Below are positions 7,798 to 16,519 of a stretch of DNA of 64,000 bases, piece by piece. Below the pieces are notes generated by a model. That model was not told the origin of the DNA. It did not search any database and saw only the letters and a program-made list of their open reading frames with translations. The stretch's first letter is position 1. Each line of letters opens with the position of its first letter. This DNA comes from Lactococcus garvieae subsp. garvieae (lineage in GTDB: Bacteria > Bacillota > Bacilli > Lactobacillales > Streptococcaceae): contig NZ_CP118950.1 in the NCBI RefSeq assembly GCF_029024465.1, positions 1,054,001 through 1,118,000 of the forward strand, written 5' to 3'. Both the position numbers and the translations under genes were made by a program.

Positions 7798-8247
7798 ATG
7801 CAAATTATAAAGCTCCGCGACCATGAGGAAAAGCTTGAACAAGCTGCAAACTGGTTTCACCATAAATGGGAGATTCCTCTTTCTGCCTATCAAGAAAGCA
7901 TGGAGGCTTGCCTTCATGGCTCAGAAACCATTCCTCAATGGTATGTGATGATACATGAGTCAGAAATTATTGCCGGCCTTGGAATTATTGAAAATGATTT
8001 CCATAATCGTAAGGATTTATCCCCTAATATTTGTGCTTTGTATGTGGAAAAAGACTTCCGAAGACAAGGGATTGCGGAAAAGTTACTGCAAGAAGCTTGT
8101 GATGATATGAAGACGCAAGGAATTCACAAGCTCTATCTTGTCACTAACCATACTCATCTTTATGAACGCTACGATTGGGAATTTATTGGCTTTGTTCAAG
8201 CTGAAGATGAGGACGAGAGATTACGTATGTATTCTTACCAAACCTAA
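7798..8247 (+). CDS. GNAT family N-acetyltransferase
   Basis: The 149-residue protein has the GNAT fold. Acetyl-CoA pyrophosphate-binding motif A is seen as CALYVEKDFRRQGIAEKLLQ (about residues 79-98; the core RRQGIA fits Q/RxxGxG/A), and motif B as HKLYLVTNHTHLYERYDWEF. The acceptor substrate is unknown. The start has a GGGAAAGGA ribosome site, and the gene ends at a terminator shared with copB. It is a single-gene unit at the edge of the degraded region. Confidence 0.9.
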   Translation: MQIIKLRDHEEKLEQAANWFHHKWEIPLSAYQESMEACLHGSETIPQWYVMIHESEIIAGLGIIENDFHNRKDLSPNICALYVEKDFRRQGIAEKLLQEACDDMKTQGIHKLYLVTNHTHLYERYDWEFIGFVQAEDEDERLRMYSYQT

Positions 8248-8249
8248 AA

Positions 8250-8275
8250 AAAAACTCCTAATTAGGAGTTTTTTT
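8250..8275. terminator. Bidirectional terminator, GNAT gene / copB
   Basis: A perfect AAAAACTCCTAATTAGGAGTTTTT palindrome lies between convergent genes; the copB stop codon overlaps its edge. Confidence 0.9.
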
Positions 8276-10310
8276 ATTTTTCTTGTGGTCTTTCATATTT
8301 TAGTCCCATCGCATTGATTGAGACAACCACAGTTGAGATGCTCATCAATACTGCAGCTGCCAGTGGATCAATAGAGATACCAAAGGTTGGGTAAAGAATT
8401 CCTGCCGCAACAGGAATGGCAATGATATTATATCCTGCCCCAAACCAAAGATTTTGTTTCATTTTGCGATTAGAGCGTTTTGCAATCTCAATCAGTGCTA
8501 AAACATCACTCGGATGTGAATTGACCAAGACAACATCTGCTGTATTGATGGCGACAGATGTTCCACCTCCGATCGCAATGCCGAGATCACTTGTAGCAAG
8601 CGCAGGCGAGTCATTGACACCATCACCGATAAAGAGAACACCGCCTTTTTCTTGATAATTTTGAACAATATTTGCTTTATCTTCTGGCTTTAATTCCGCA
8701 CGGTATTCAGCAATACCAAGATTTTTTGCAATTTTTGCTGCGGTGGCTTCATTATCTCCGGTCAGCATTACAGGTGTGATATCACGTTTTTTCAACTCTT
8801 CAATAAAGAATTTCGCATCTTCTTTTGGTGAATCACCTAAAGCAACAAAGCCGTAAAGTGTTTTATCCGAAACGAGGAAGGAAACCGTTAAGCCTTGATC
8901 AAAAACCTTTTGGACTTCTGCTTCATCAATCGTGATGTCATTTTCTTTGAGGTAAGCGTAAGAAACGATACTGTAATTTTTCCCTTGGACTGTCCCTTTC
9001 AAGCCCACACCAGGAAGGTTTTCCAGATTTTCTGCTTGTAACTTCAAATCGTCAACAGCATTGACAATGGAGAGGGCAATAGGGTGTGTTGAGCCACTTT
9101 CTAATGCGGCCATAACTTGTAGTATATCTACCTTATCATCCTTAGCCAAATCAACAACTTGACGTACACTAAATTTTCCGTCTGTTAATGTACCGGTTTT
9201 ATCCATCAGCGCATATTTTATTTTACTAATAGATTCAAGGGAGGTACGATTTTGAATCAATAAACCATTTTTAGCCGAAAGGTTGGTTAAGCGTGCCACG
9301 ACTAAAGGTACAGCCAAACCTAAAGCATGAGGACAAGCAATGACAAAGACGGATACCGCAGTCATGAGCGCAAAGCTCAATGAAGAAGTCATCGTCCAAA
9401 TGATAAAGGAAGCAAGACCCACGCTCAATGCTGCCCAGAAAAGCCAACCTGCCACACGATCTGCTAAGTTTTCACTGGCAGATTTTTGCTTTTGCGCCTT
9501 CTCTACCAATTGCGCAATTTGCGCCAGAAGAGAATCTTTTCCTAGTGAAGTCACTTTCATTTCAAAAGGGAGGTTCTGGTTTAGAGAACCACCGTAAACT
9601 GTATCTCCTGCTTCTTTTGCGACCAAACGCGATTCACCTGTGATCATCGATTCATCAATAGACAAATGAGTCGTTTCTGATGTCACAATACCATCAGCTG
9701 GAATACGTTCGTTTTCTTTTACGAGAAGAATATCGTCCACTTGAAGCTCAGAGATGGCTACATCTTTTCCCTCTTTCAGATGTGCTTTTTTAGGAATGAG
9801 GGATGCGAGGTCCTTAAGAGCATCGCCTGCACGACTCACTGCCCGCATCTCTATAATATGACCTGCCAGCATGATAACAATCAGGGTCGAGAGCTCAAAC
9901 CAAAAGTCCATTGCCTCCCCACCTGTCCATAATAAGACCGTAGCATAAACAGAGTAAGCATAAGCCACGACAATCCCCATCGTAATGAGCATCATCATCG
10001 CCGGTTTCCGGGATTGGAATTCGCCACGTGCGCCGCTAAAGAAAGGAGTGCCACCATAGAAGAAAATGATAGATCCTAAAATAAGTCTGACAATCGAATC
10101 GCCTTGAAAGCTAATCAGCTGAAATCCGGCAATACTTGAAATAGCAAGCAAAGGCACCATGAGCGCAATACTGACCTTTAGCTTCTTGCCCATATTACCC
10201 ATGTGCATCATATGCCCTCCATGGTTCATCATATCGTGTCCGTCATGTTGATCCATTTCTGCCATATCATGCATCTCGTGATGCATATGCTCTTTATGTA
10301 CATCTTTCAT
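8274..10310 (-). CDS. copB: Copper/silver-translocating P-type ATPase CopB
   Basis: The 678-residue P1B-type ATPase exports copper or silver. The N-terminus is rich in His and Met (HEMHDMAEMDQHDGHDMMNH), as in Enterococcus CopB, instead of a CXXC domain. The membrane metal site is CPH (VIACPHALGLAV). Catalytic motifs are all present: TGES, DKTGTLTDGKF with the phosphorylated Asp, THPIALSIV and GDGVNDSPAL. The CPH motif and His-rich start place it in the P1B-3 group. The ribosome site is GGAGG. The promoter contains a CopY box, so it is probably induced by copper through CopY, although no copY gene is in the window. Confidence 0.95.
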   Translation of the reverse strand: MKDVHKEHMHHEMHDMAEMDQHDGHDMMNHGGHMMHMGNMGKKLKVSIALMVPLLAISSIAGFQLISFQGDSIVRLILGSIIFFYGGTPFFSGARGEFQSRKPAMMMLITMGIVVAYAYSVYATVLLWTGGEAMDFWFELSTLIVIMLAGHIIEMRAVSRAGDALKDLASLIPKKAHLKEGKDVAISELQVDDILLVKENERIPADGIVTSETTHLSIDESMITGESRLVAKEAGDTVYGGSLNQNLPFEMKVTSLGKDSLLAQIAQLVEKAQKQKSASENLADRVAGWLFWAALSVGLASFIIWTMTSSLSFALMTAVSVFVIACPHALGLAVPLVVARLTNLSAKNGLLIQNRTSLESISKIKYALMDKTGTLTDGKFSVRQVVDLAKDDKVDILQVMAALESGSTHPIALSIVNAVDDLKLQAENLENLPGVGLKGTVQGKNYSIVSYAYLKENDITIDEAEVQKVFDQGLTVSFLVSDKTLYGFVALGDSPKEDAKFFIEELKKRDITPVMLTGDNEATAAKIAKNLGIAEYRAELKPEDKANIVQNYQEKGGVLFIGDGVNDSPALATSDLGIAIGGGTSVAINTADVVLVNSHPSDVLALIEIAKRSNRKMKQNLWFGAGYNIIAIPVAAGILYPTFGISIDPLAAAVLMSISTVVVSINAMGLKYERPQEK

Positions 10311-10358
10311 CTCAACCTCCTTAAATTTTTCTGTTCTTTTAATAACTCTACACCTATA

Positions 10359-10386
10359 GTTTACATATGTAAACTTATAAAGTCAA
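10359..10386 (-). promoter_or_regulatory. copB promoter with CopY operator
   Basis: GTTTACATATGTAAAC at 10359-10374 is a perfect 16-bp palindrome containing the CopY core TACANNTGTA. It lies between a TTGACT -35 and a TAAACT -10 on the minus strand, the expected place for a copper-released repressor. Confidence 0.85.
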
Positions 10387-10445
10387 GTAAAAACTGAAAA
10401 ATTTCGAAAGAGGAAGCTCCCTCCTTCTGTTTTGCGTAAAATAAA

Positions 10446-10465
10446 AAGTGGAAATAATTCCACTT
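10446..10465 (-). terminator. Terminator after the PTS gene
   Basis: A stem AAGTGGAA/TTCCACTT is followed on the minus strand by TTTATTTTA. It lies just downstream of the EIIA stop. Confidence 0.8.
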
Positions 10466-10471
10466 CTCTCT

Positions 10472-11053
10472 TTATTTACTTGTCACTTGACCAATCACCA
10501 GGTTGGCAATGACATTCCCCGTTTTTGTAAGGTTGATATTTTCTAAGCGCTCCGCATTTGTAAAAGCAACAATAATTTCTGTTCCTTTACCTGCAGCTTT
10601 AATTTTTTGCAGATCCATATCCGCAATCTTATCTCCTTTTTTAAGCACTTGTCCTTCAGAAACAGCCAACTTAAATGGTTCGCCCTTGAGTTCAACCGTA
10701 TCTAAGCCCATATGTAAAAGAACTTCTAAGCCTGATTCTGTTTGAATCCCCATCGCATGTTTAGTTGGGAAGATATTTGTTATTTTACCTGAGAGTGGTG
10801 CAAATACTTCTTCTTTTGTTGGTAATATCGCAAAGCCATCTCCCATCATTTGGGCTGAGAAAACTTGATCCGGTACTTCCGTGATTGGCATAATTTTACC
10901 TGTTGCCACAGCAAATATTTCTTGCGTAATTGCTTTAGTTTCTGACTGAACAACCTCTTTTGCTGTTTCTACAATAGGATCCGGAACTTCTCCTGTTTGT
11001 TGAATTTTTTTCAATTCATCTGCTACAAATTGGACTTCTGTCCCTACGATGAC
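10472..11053 (-). pseudogene. nagE: EIIA (Crr) domain of the NagE-like PTS permease, cut off by a stop codon
   Basis: This is the C-terminal third of the permease at 11054-12439, in the same frame but behind a TAA. About 193 codons remain. The phosphorylated histidine is in LEVLLHMGLDTVELKG, and the Crr fold runs from GKIMPITEVPDQVFSAQMMG onward. The sequence after the stop (VIVGTEVQFVADELKKI) is the normal end of the EIIB domain and linker, so the domain was once fused. A TTG at 11014 could restart translation, but no good ribosome site is seen. Unless readthrough or restart occurs, phosphate must come from another EIIA. Confidence 0.85.
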
Positions 11054-12439
11054 TTAGACATTCTTCTTATCTAAAACCCGCACTCCAGGTACACCAGTTG
11101 CTTTGATTGCAGCTTGATTCACTAAGTCAGAATTTTCGACAGTCAAACGTAATCGTGTCGTACAATTGTCCACAGTTTTAAGATTATCTTTGCCAAGACC
11201 TTGATAAATACGGCCGGCAAGGTAAGCAAATTTTTCATCTGCAGAAGATAAATCTGGATCTTCTTCCCCTTCACCGCCTTCTTCACGACCTGGTGTCATC
11301 ATGTTAAATTTCTTAATGACAAAGTCAAAAGTAAAGTAATAAACGACTGCCATAACCAAACCGAGCACGAGAAGCATATAAGGTTGATTCGCAATAGGCA
11401 CGCGTAAGCTCAAGATGAAGTCGATGAGACCTGCTGAAAAGTTAAAGCCAGCAGTCCAATGGAAAAGCGCGGCAATAAACATCGAAATCCCTGTTAATAC
11501 TGCATGCACAACATAAAGTGGCCAAGCCACAAACATGAAAGAGAATTCCAATGGTTCAGTTACACCAGTGAAAAATGAAGCAAATCCGGCAGCAAGCATA
11601 AGTGAAGCCGTCGCTTTTTTCTTTTCGGGACGTGCATTACGATAAATAGCATATGCCCCTGCAGGCAAACCAAACATCATGATAGGGAAGAAACCTGCTT
11701 GATAACGACCCGTAATCCCTTGAGTTCCTACGTTTTTCCAGAAATTACCAATGTCATTAATACCCGCAGCATCAAACCAGAAAACATTATTGAGCGCGTG
11801 GTGCATACCTGTGGGAATTAACAAGCGGTTCGAGAAACCGTAAATCCCAGCTCCTAAAGGACCAAGGTTAACAATAGCTTTACCAAAAGTGGTTAAGCCT
11901 CCGAAAACAGCTGGCCAAAGGAAAAGTAAAACAGCTGAAAGTGCAGCCATGATAACCGCAGTAAGTATGGGCACTAAACGACGTCCACTAAAGAAAGACA
12001 AGGCCATCGGCAATTTCGTATTGCTGAACTTATTATAGACTGCCGCTGCGATGAGACCCGCTAAAATCCCTATAAAAACGTTCCCGTTATTAATCTTTGT
12101 GAATGCAGTATTCACTTTTTCGACATCGATTCTTTGCAAAAGCGCCACAGAATCAGGATTGAGTAAGGTCATAGGCACAAGGAAAGACACTACCCCAGCC
12201 AGAGCTGCGGAACCGTCTTTGTCCTTGGACATTCCAAAGGCCAGTCCAACAGCAAAGAGTAAGCCTAAGTTATTCAGAATCGTTTGTCCGGCTTGAATCA
12301 TAAAGGCTGCCAATACATTATTGGCGCCCCAGCCTGTAGGATCGATCCAATCCCCAATCCCCGTAAATAAAGCTGCAACAGGTAAAGTCGCAACCGGAAG
12401 CATGAGCGATCGGCCCATCTTCTGCATGTATTCTTTCAT
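11054..12439 (-). CDS. nagE: PTS N-acetylglucosamine/glucose-family EIICB, truncated before EIIA
   Basis: The 461-residue product has the EIIC membrane domain (residues about 1-370, with IPTGMHHALNNVFW and TGVTEPLEFSFMF) and the EIIB domain with its phospho-cysteine (VDNCTTRLRLTV). GMHHALN and the stretch around PGREE fit NagE-type permeases better than PtsG. It would import and phosphorylate GlcNAc, the product of chitin breakdown by the nearby genes. The TAA at 11054-11056 replaces what is normally Gln (CAA) in NVQVIVG: a single C-to-T change splits an about 655-residue EIICBA. The last EIIB beta strand is lost too, so activity is doubtful. The start has GGAGG. Confidence 0.85.
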   Translation of the reverse strand: MKEYMQKMGRSLMLPVATLPVAALFTGIGDWIDPTGWGANNVLAAFMIQAGQTILNNLGLLFAVGLAFGMSKDKDGSAALAGVVSFLVPMTLLNPDSVALLQRIDVEKVNTAFTKINNGNVFIGILAGLIAAAVYNKFSNTKLPMALSFFSGRRLVPILTAVIMAALSAVLLFLWPAVFGGLTTFGKAIVNLGPLGAGIYGFSNRLLIPTGMHHALNNVFWFDAAGINDIGNFWKNVGTQGITGRYQAGFFPIMMFGLPAGAYAIYRNARPEKKKATASLMLAAGFASFFTGVTEPLEFSFMFVAWPLYVVHAVLTGISMFIAALFHWTAGFNFSAGLIDFILSLRVPIANQPYMLLVLGLVMAVVYYFTFDFVIKKFNMMTPGREEGGEGEEDPDLSSADEKFAYLAGRIYQGLGKDNLKTVDNCTTRLRLTVENSDLVNQAAIKATGVPGVRVLDKKNV

Positions 12440-12734
12440 AAATCCTCCAAGAATAGAAAATTAAATAATTTACCAAAATGGCACGTACCAAAATCTCTAC
12501 TTTTAAGTCTTCGTATCACTACTTCTTATTTCACTAAAGGTAAGAGTTAACTTTGGTTGACATATAAAAAGGCTATTGCCAATGCTTACACAATCGCCTT
12601 GTTTTCGTTACGTCTTCAACCTGTTAAAATTTAGGATATTTTCACTTAATAGAAGTAAATTTATTTGTACAGTATTATTTTAACATCTTCTTGGTGATTT
12701 TGGGGACTATATATGTGGAGGGGTTTATGACCTG
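12440..12734. other. Leader region of the PTS gene with a hairpin
   Basis: No gene is seen. On the minus strand a stem AAGGCGATTG/CAATAGCCTT at 12569-12600 is followed by TTTTTATATG and looks like a terminator in the leader of the permease gene. It may be an attenuator, or the end of a lost upstream transcript. Confidence 0.45.
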
Positions 12735-12809
12735 TTAATATAGGACTTGATTTTTGCCTTTAGACTTTGCATCATAAAGTTTCTCATCAACAGTCTTCTT
12801 CAATGCTCT
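12735..12809 (-). pseudogene. Relic of a GGDEF (diguanylate cyclase) C-terminus
   Basis: A 24-codon piece bounded by stops reads ALKKTVDEKLYDAKSKGKNQ then VLY. This is the typical last helix and strand of a GGDEF domain (usually ADxALYxAKxxGRNQV). It ends with TAA and begins right next to the tspO stop, so the rest of the gene was removed by deletion. No c-di-GMP function can remain. Confidence 0.6.
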
Positions 12810-13295
12810 CTAATTCAAAATAGCAACAGCCAAACTCAAATAAGTCGCAAAGAGTATCCAGACAAAGTAGGGCAAGAGTAGGATTCCTGACCATTGATTA
12901 ATTTTGAAAAATTTCTTAATACAGAGATAGACCACAATATCAAGAACAAAAATAACGAGCACGCCAAACCAGAAATAACCTTTGAAAAAGATGATACTCC
13001 AGATAAAGTTGAGGAATAGCTGGATAACATAAAGCATGAGGGCAGGCTGAGCTTCACTCTTTCTTAATTTTAAATTTTGAAAAACTATAAAACCTGCTAC
13101 AGCAATCAAGGCATAGAGAATTGGCCAAACAATACCAAACAGATAATCTGGTGGCGCCAATGGGGGAAGTTGTAAATTGTTATAAATTGATTTGATATCA
13201 CCAGCTAAAATACCTGATAAACTCCCAATTGCTTCTACCACAATGATAAACAACCCAGCAAGTAATATAGGTTTTAGTTTATTAGAATGTTTCAT
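12810..13295 (-). CDS. tspO: TspO/MBR family tryptophan-rich sensory protein
   Basis: The 161-residue protein has five hydrophobic helices and the TspO signatures: LQLPPLAPPDYLFGIVWPIL (loop 1 and start of helix 2), QLFLNFIWS (helix 3) and LLPYFVWILFATYLSLAV (helix 5). TspO proteins bind porphyrins and sterol-like ligands in the membrane; the bacterial role is often in stress or tetrapyrrole handling. It has a strong AGGAGG ribosome site and stands alone between the PTS gene and the divergent chitinase operon. Link to chitin use is not evident. Confidence 0.92.
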   Translation of the reverse strand: MKHSNKLKPILLAGLFIIVVEAIGSLSGILAGDIKSIYNNLQLPPLAPPDYLFGIVWPILYALIAVAGFIVFQNLKLRKSEAQPALMLYVIQLFLNFIWSIIFFKGYFWFGVLVIFVLDIVVYLCIKKFFKINQWSGILLLPYFVWILFATYLSLAVAILN

Positions 13296-13491
13296 AATGC
13301 TCCTCCTCTTTTTCTAAGTTAACCGTTTTCTTTAGTATTTTCTTAATTTTAACACATCCCCTCTTTTAAAGGCAGTTATTCGTTTGCAAATTTTGCCTAT
13401 GTTGGGTTGCCTAGAAAGCTTTATTTATACTCTTTACTCTGTATCTTCCTTTGGCATTACCTTATTTTTATTTTTTAAATTTCCTTTTTAA

Positions 13492-13536
13492 TTGAATCGA
13501 AAATTAAAAATTGTTATAATAATTATAGCGCTTACA
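13492..13536 (+). promoter_or_regulatory. Chitinase operon promoter with cre-like site
   Basis: The -35 TTGAAT (13492-13497) and -10 TATAAT (13515-13520) are exactly 17 bp apart. TTATAGCGCTTACA at 13523-13536, right after the -10, matches cre at 12 of 14 positions, so CcpA repression is likely. Confidence 0.75.
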
Positions 13537-13577
13537 TGATTAGTCCGGACATAGTCTTACCACCAACAGGAGGAACT

Positions 13578-15059
13578 ATGATCAAAAATGGAAACACACG
13601 TTACTTAAAGATAGCCATAGCGACATTTGCCTTGGCTACACTTGGTTTTACTGGTGCGCATGCTCAAGCAGATGCCGCCGATGAAATGGTCAATCCCACC
13701 GATAAGGTTTTAGTCGGTTATTGGCACAATTGGAAATCAACAGGTAAAGATGGTTATAAATACGGAACCTCTGTTGATTTTGACCTTTCACAGACACAAG
13801 ACGGATACAATGTTATTAACGTATCTTTCATGAAAACTCCTCAAGGAAGTACACTTCCAACATTTAAACCTTATAATAAGACCGATGCTGAATTCAGAGC
13901 TGAGGTTGCAAAACTCAATGCAGAAGGTAAATCTGTATTAATTGCACTAGGAGGTGCGGACGCTCACATTGAACTTACTAAAGCGCAAGAGGATGACTTT
14001 GTGAATGAGATTATCCGCCTTGTTGATACTTATGGCTTTGACGGTTTGGATATTGATTTAGAGCAATCTGCTATTGATGCAGCTGACAATAATACCGTCA
14101 TCCCGTCAGCTTTACGGAAAGTTAAAGCACATTATCGTCAACAAGGTAAGAACTTTATGATTACGATGGCACCAGAATTTCCTTATCTTACGACTACAGG
14201 GAAGTATGCGCCTTATATCAATGGTTTAGAAGGTGATTACGATTATATTAATCCTCAATACTACAACCAAGGCGGCGATGGATTTTGGGATTCTGACTTA
14301 AACATGTGGATTTCCCAATCCAACGACGAGCAAAAAGAAGCCTTCCTCTATGGCTTAACACACCGTCTCGTCACTGGAACCGATAATTTCATCAAAATTC
14401 CAGCAAACAAGTTTGTGATTGGCTTGCCTGCAAATGAGGACGCGGCAGCAACAGGTTACGTCAAAAATCCTAAAGCGGTCGAAAATGCCTTAAAACGCCT
14501 AAAAGCTTCTGGTAATGAAATCAAAGGCTTGATGACCTGGTCCGTCAATTGGGATGCAGGTAAGAACGCAACTGGTGTAAATTATAACAATTCCTTCGTC
14601 AACACCTATGCTCCAATGCTTTTTGGGGACACTGGGGGCGGAAATGAAGCAAAACCAACACTTCCAATAATCACAGTTTCTGATCTTACAGAAACCAGTG
14701 CTACAATTCATGCAAAATCAACAGACACATCTGGGATAGCCAACTACGAGATTAAAGTTGGGGGAAAAACTTATACAAGTAAAGATGGATTGCAAGCTAT
14801 CTCAGGCCTTAAAGCTGCAACGACTTATACCGTTGAAGTCGTCGCAATCAATAATGCTGGCATTCGTTCTGATAGTGCAAGCACGACTTTTAGCACGGCA
14901 GGTGACACAGTAACTCCTGAAAATACATGGCTCAAGGATAAAGAATATTGGACGGGTGACCGCGTCTACTACAATGGAAAAGAATACGAAGCAAAATGGT
15001 GGACCAAGGGTGATCAGCCTGACTTGTCAGGTGCTTACGGTCCTTGGAAAGAAATATGA
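13578..15059 (+). CDS. chiA: Secreted GH18 chitinase with Fn3 and CBM5/12 domains
   Basis: The ATG at 13578 is chosen over one at 13536 because it has AGGAGG eight bases before it and begins a proper signal peptide (cleavage near GAHAQADA); the product is 493 residues. The GH18 catalytic motif DxxDxDxE is FDGLDIDLEQ. The substrate strands MAPEFPY and INPQYYNQGGDGFW are also seen. A fibronectin type III domain (about 365-440) and a C-terminal chitin-binding CBM5/12 with aromatic residues (YWTGDRVYYNGKEYEAKWWT) follow. It cleaves chitin outside the cell and is co-transcribed with the LPMO 31 bp downstream. The layout is like the Lactococcus lactis chitinase. Confidence 0.96.
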   Translation: MIKNGNTRYLKIAIATFALATLGFTGAHAQADAADEMVNPTDKVLVGYWHNWKSTGKDGYKYGTSVDFDLSQTQDGYNVINVSFMKTPQGSTLPTFKPYNKTDAEFRAEVAKLNAEGKSVLIALGGADAHIELTKAQEDDFVNEIIRLVDTYGFDGLDIDLEQSAIDAADNNTVIPSALRKVKAHYRQQGKNFMITMAPEFPYLTTTGKYAPYINGLEGDYDYINPQYYNQGGDGFWDSDLNMWISQSNDEQKEAFLYGLTHRLVTGTDNFIKIPANKFVIGLPANEDAAATGYVKNPKAVENALKRLKASGNEIKGLMTWSVNWDAGKNATGVNYNNSFVNTYAPMLFGDTGGGNEAKPTLPIITVSDLTETSATIHAKSTDTSGIANYEIKVGGKTYTSKDGLQAISGLKAATTYTVEVVAINNAGIRSDSASTTFSTAGDTVTPENTWLKDKEYWTGDRVYYNGKEYEAKWWTKGDQPDLSGAYGPWKEI

Positions 15060-15090
15060 TGTGCTTTAACAAGCAGAAAGGAGCAAAGTT

Positions 15091-15753
15091 ATGAAAAAAA
15101 TGTTTATTGGGTTTTTAATCACTTTAGGAGTATTGGGCGCTTCATTGGCTTTCAATACTAAAACGGTCTTGGCTCACGGTTACGTTGAGAGCCCTCCTGC
15201 ACGTGGTTATCAAGGAAAGCTTGATTATGAAAAATATGGCTGGACAACAGCTTATAATCTCTATGGAAATGTCATCACAAATCCTCAATCACTTGAAGCC
15301 CCTAAAGGTTTCCCTGAAAGCGGACCTGTAGATGGACGCATCGCCTCAGCGAATGGCGGTCTAGGACAAATCGCTGACTTTGTCCTAGATAATCAAACCA
15401 GCGACCGTTGGAAAAAAACAACAATAAACACTGGTGTCAATCAGTTCACGTGGAAATATACAGCACCACATAAAACAACCAAATGGCACTATTACATGAC
15501 CAAAACAGGTTGGGATCAAAATGCGCCACTCAAACGTTCGGAGTTAGAGCTCATTGGTACTGTCAATCATGATGGCTCTACTGCTTCTAACAACTTGACA
15601 CACTCTATCACTGTCCCAAGCAATCGTTCAGGCTACCATATCATCCTTGCTGTTTGGGATGTTGCTGATACACCAAATGCTTTCTACAATGTTATTGACG
15701 TCAATGTCCAAAATAATAATATGCTCTTTGGACCATTTGCTGCAGTTGAATAA
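15091..15753 (+). CDS. AA10 lytic polysaccharide monooxygenase (chitin-active, CBP33 type)
   Basis: The 220-residue copper enzyme breaks crystalline chitin by oxidation. The signal peptide ends VLA, so the mature protein begins with His (HGYVESPPARGYQ); this N-terminal His forms half of the copper histidine brace. The second His is in TTKWHYYMTKTGWDQNAPL. There is no extra binding module, so it is a single-domain LPMO. It follows the chitinase in one operon with an AGAAAGGAG ribosome site and ends at a terminator. The pair is known to act together on chitin in Lactococcus. Confidence 0.95.
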   Translation: MKKMFIGFLITLGVLGASLAFNTKTVLAHGYVESPPARGYQGKLDYEKYGWTTAYNLYGNVITNPQSLEAPKGFPESGPVDGRIASANGGLGQIADFVLDNQTSDRWKKTTINTGVNQFTWKYTAPHKTTKWHYYMTKTGWDQNAPLKRSELELIGTVNHDGSTASNNLTHSITVPSNRSGYHIILAVWDVADTPNAFYNVIDVNVQNNNMLFGPFAAVE

Positions 15754-15761
15754 ACAGAAAG

Positions 15762-15793
15762 AAAAAGAACACTTCTCAAAGCGTTCTTTTTTA
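15762..15793. terminator. Terminator of the chitinase-LPMO operon
   Basis: A stem AAAAAGAAC/GTTCTTTTTT with an A-rich left flank also serves the convergent hydrolase gene. Confidence 0.8.
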
Positions 15794-16519
15794 CTTTTCG
15801 GATGTTTGGAGCCACTTGATGAGTTCTGCGGCGATTTCTTCTTGTTGTTTCTCATTTGAGATGTCCGCTTGATTATCACCTTTTTGAGCACCATAGCTGC
15901 CAAACCCGGCATGATTACCGCCATCCAGTGTTACATTCACCGTTTGTTGTGGCAGATAGGTTTTTGCCTTTTCATATGAAGACTGGTTGAGCACACCATC
16001 TTTTGAACCTACGAGGGATAAGACTTTTCCCTTGTAATCTTTCAAGCTTCCTTTTTGATCAGGATAACTTGCCAGGAAAAAGACACCTTCTAAGGCTGAA
16101 TTATCTTGATGGCCTGCTGCAAAGCGACTGGCCATAACTCCACCTAGAGAATGACCGCCAACGATATATTGGGAGAGATGTTCATCCTTGATTACTTTCT
16201 CAGCCAGATCAGGATTAAAAATGGCAAGATTCAGAGGCTCTTTGAGAAGGTAAACAGAATATCCAGCTTCTGCTACTTTACTGGCCCAAATACTATAGCT
16301 TGCATTGTCCACCAAAGCGCCTTGATAAAAGATGATACTGGGTTTATCTGGATTGCCTTTAAAGACCAAAGCATTATCCAACTTCTCGGCTTGACTTGCA
16401 CTCTTTGCCGCTTGAGGAGTAGGATGATAGGTACTGGACTTTATGTAGATAAATCCTGCAGCCAGAAGGACCAGCAAAATACTTACAACCCAGAGGCCTA
16501 TTTTTTTGAATTTTTTCAT
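15791..16519 (-). CDS. Membrane-anchored or secreted alpha/beta hydrolase
   Basis: The 242-residue protein has a single N-terminal membrane segment (about residues 7-25), then an alpha/beta-hydrolase fold. The triad is visible: nucleophile Ser in GGHSLGGVMAS, Asp in VGSKDGVLNQS and His in LDGGNHAGFGSYG. The active domain should face outside. It belongs to the group of extracellular chlorophyllase/dienelactone-like hydrolases common in lactic acid bacteria; the substrate is unknown. It converges on the chitin operon, and no direct functional link is shown. Confidence 0.88.
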   Translation of the reverse strand: MKKFKKIGLWVVSILLVLLAAGFIYIKSSTYHPTPQAAKSASQAEKLDNALVFKGNPDKPSIIFYQGALVDNASYSIWASKVAEAGYSVYLLKEPLNLAIFNPDLAEKVIKDEHLSQYIVGGHSLGGVMASRFAAGHQDNSALEGVFFLASYPDQKGSLKDYKGKVLSLVGSKDGVLNQSSYEKAKTYLPQQTVNVTLDGGNHAGFGSYGAQKGDNQADISNEKQQEEIAAELIKWLQTSEK

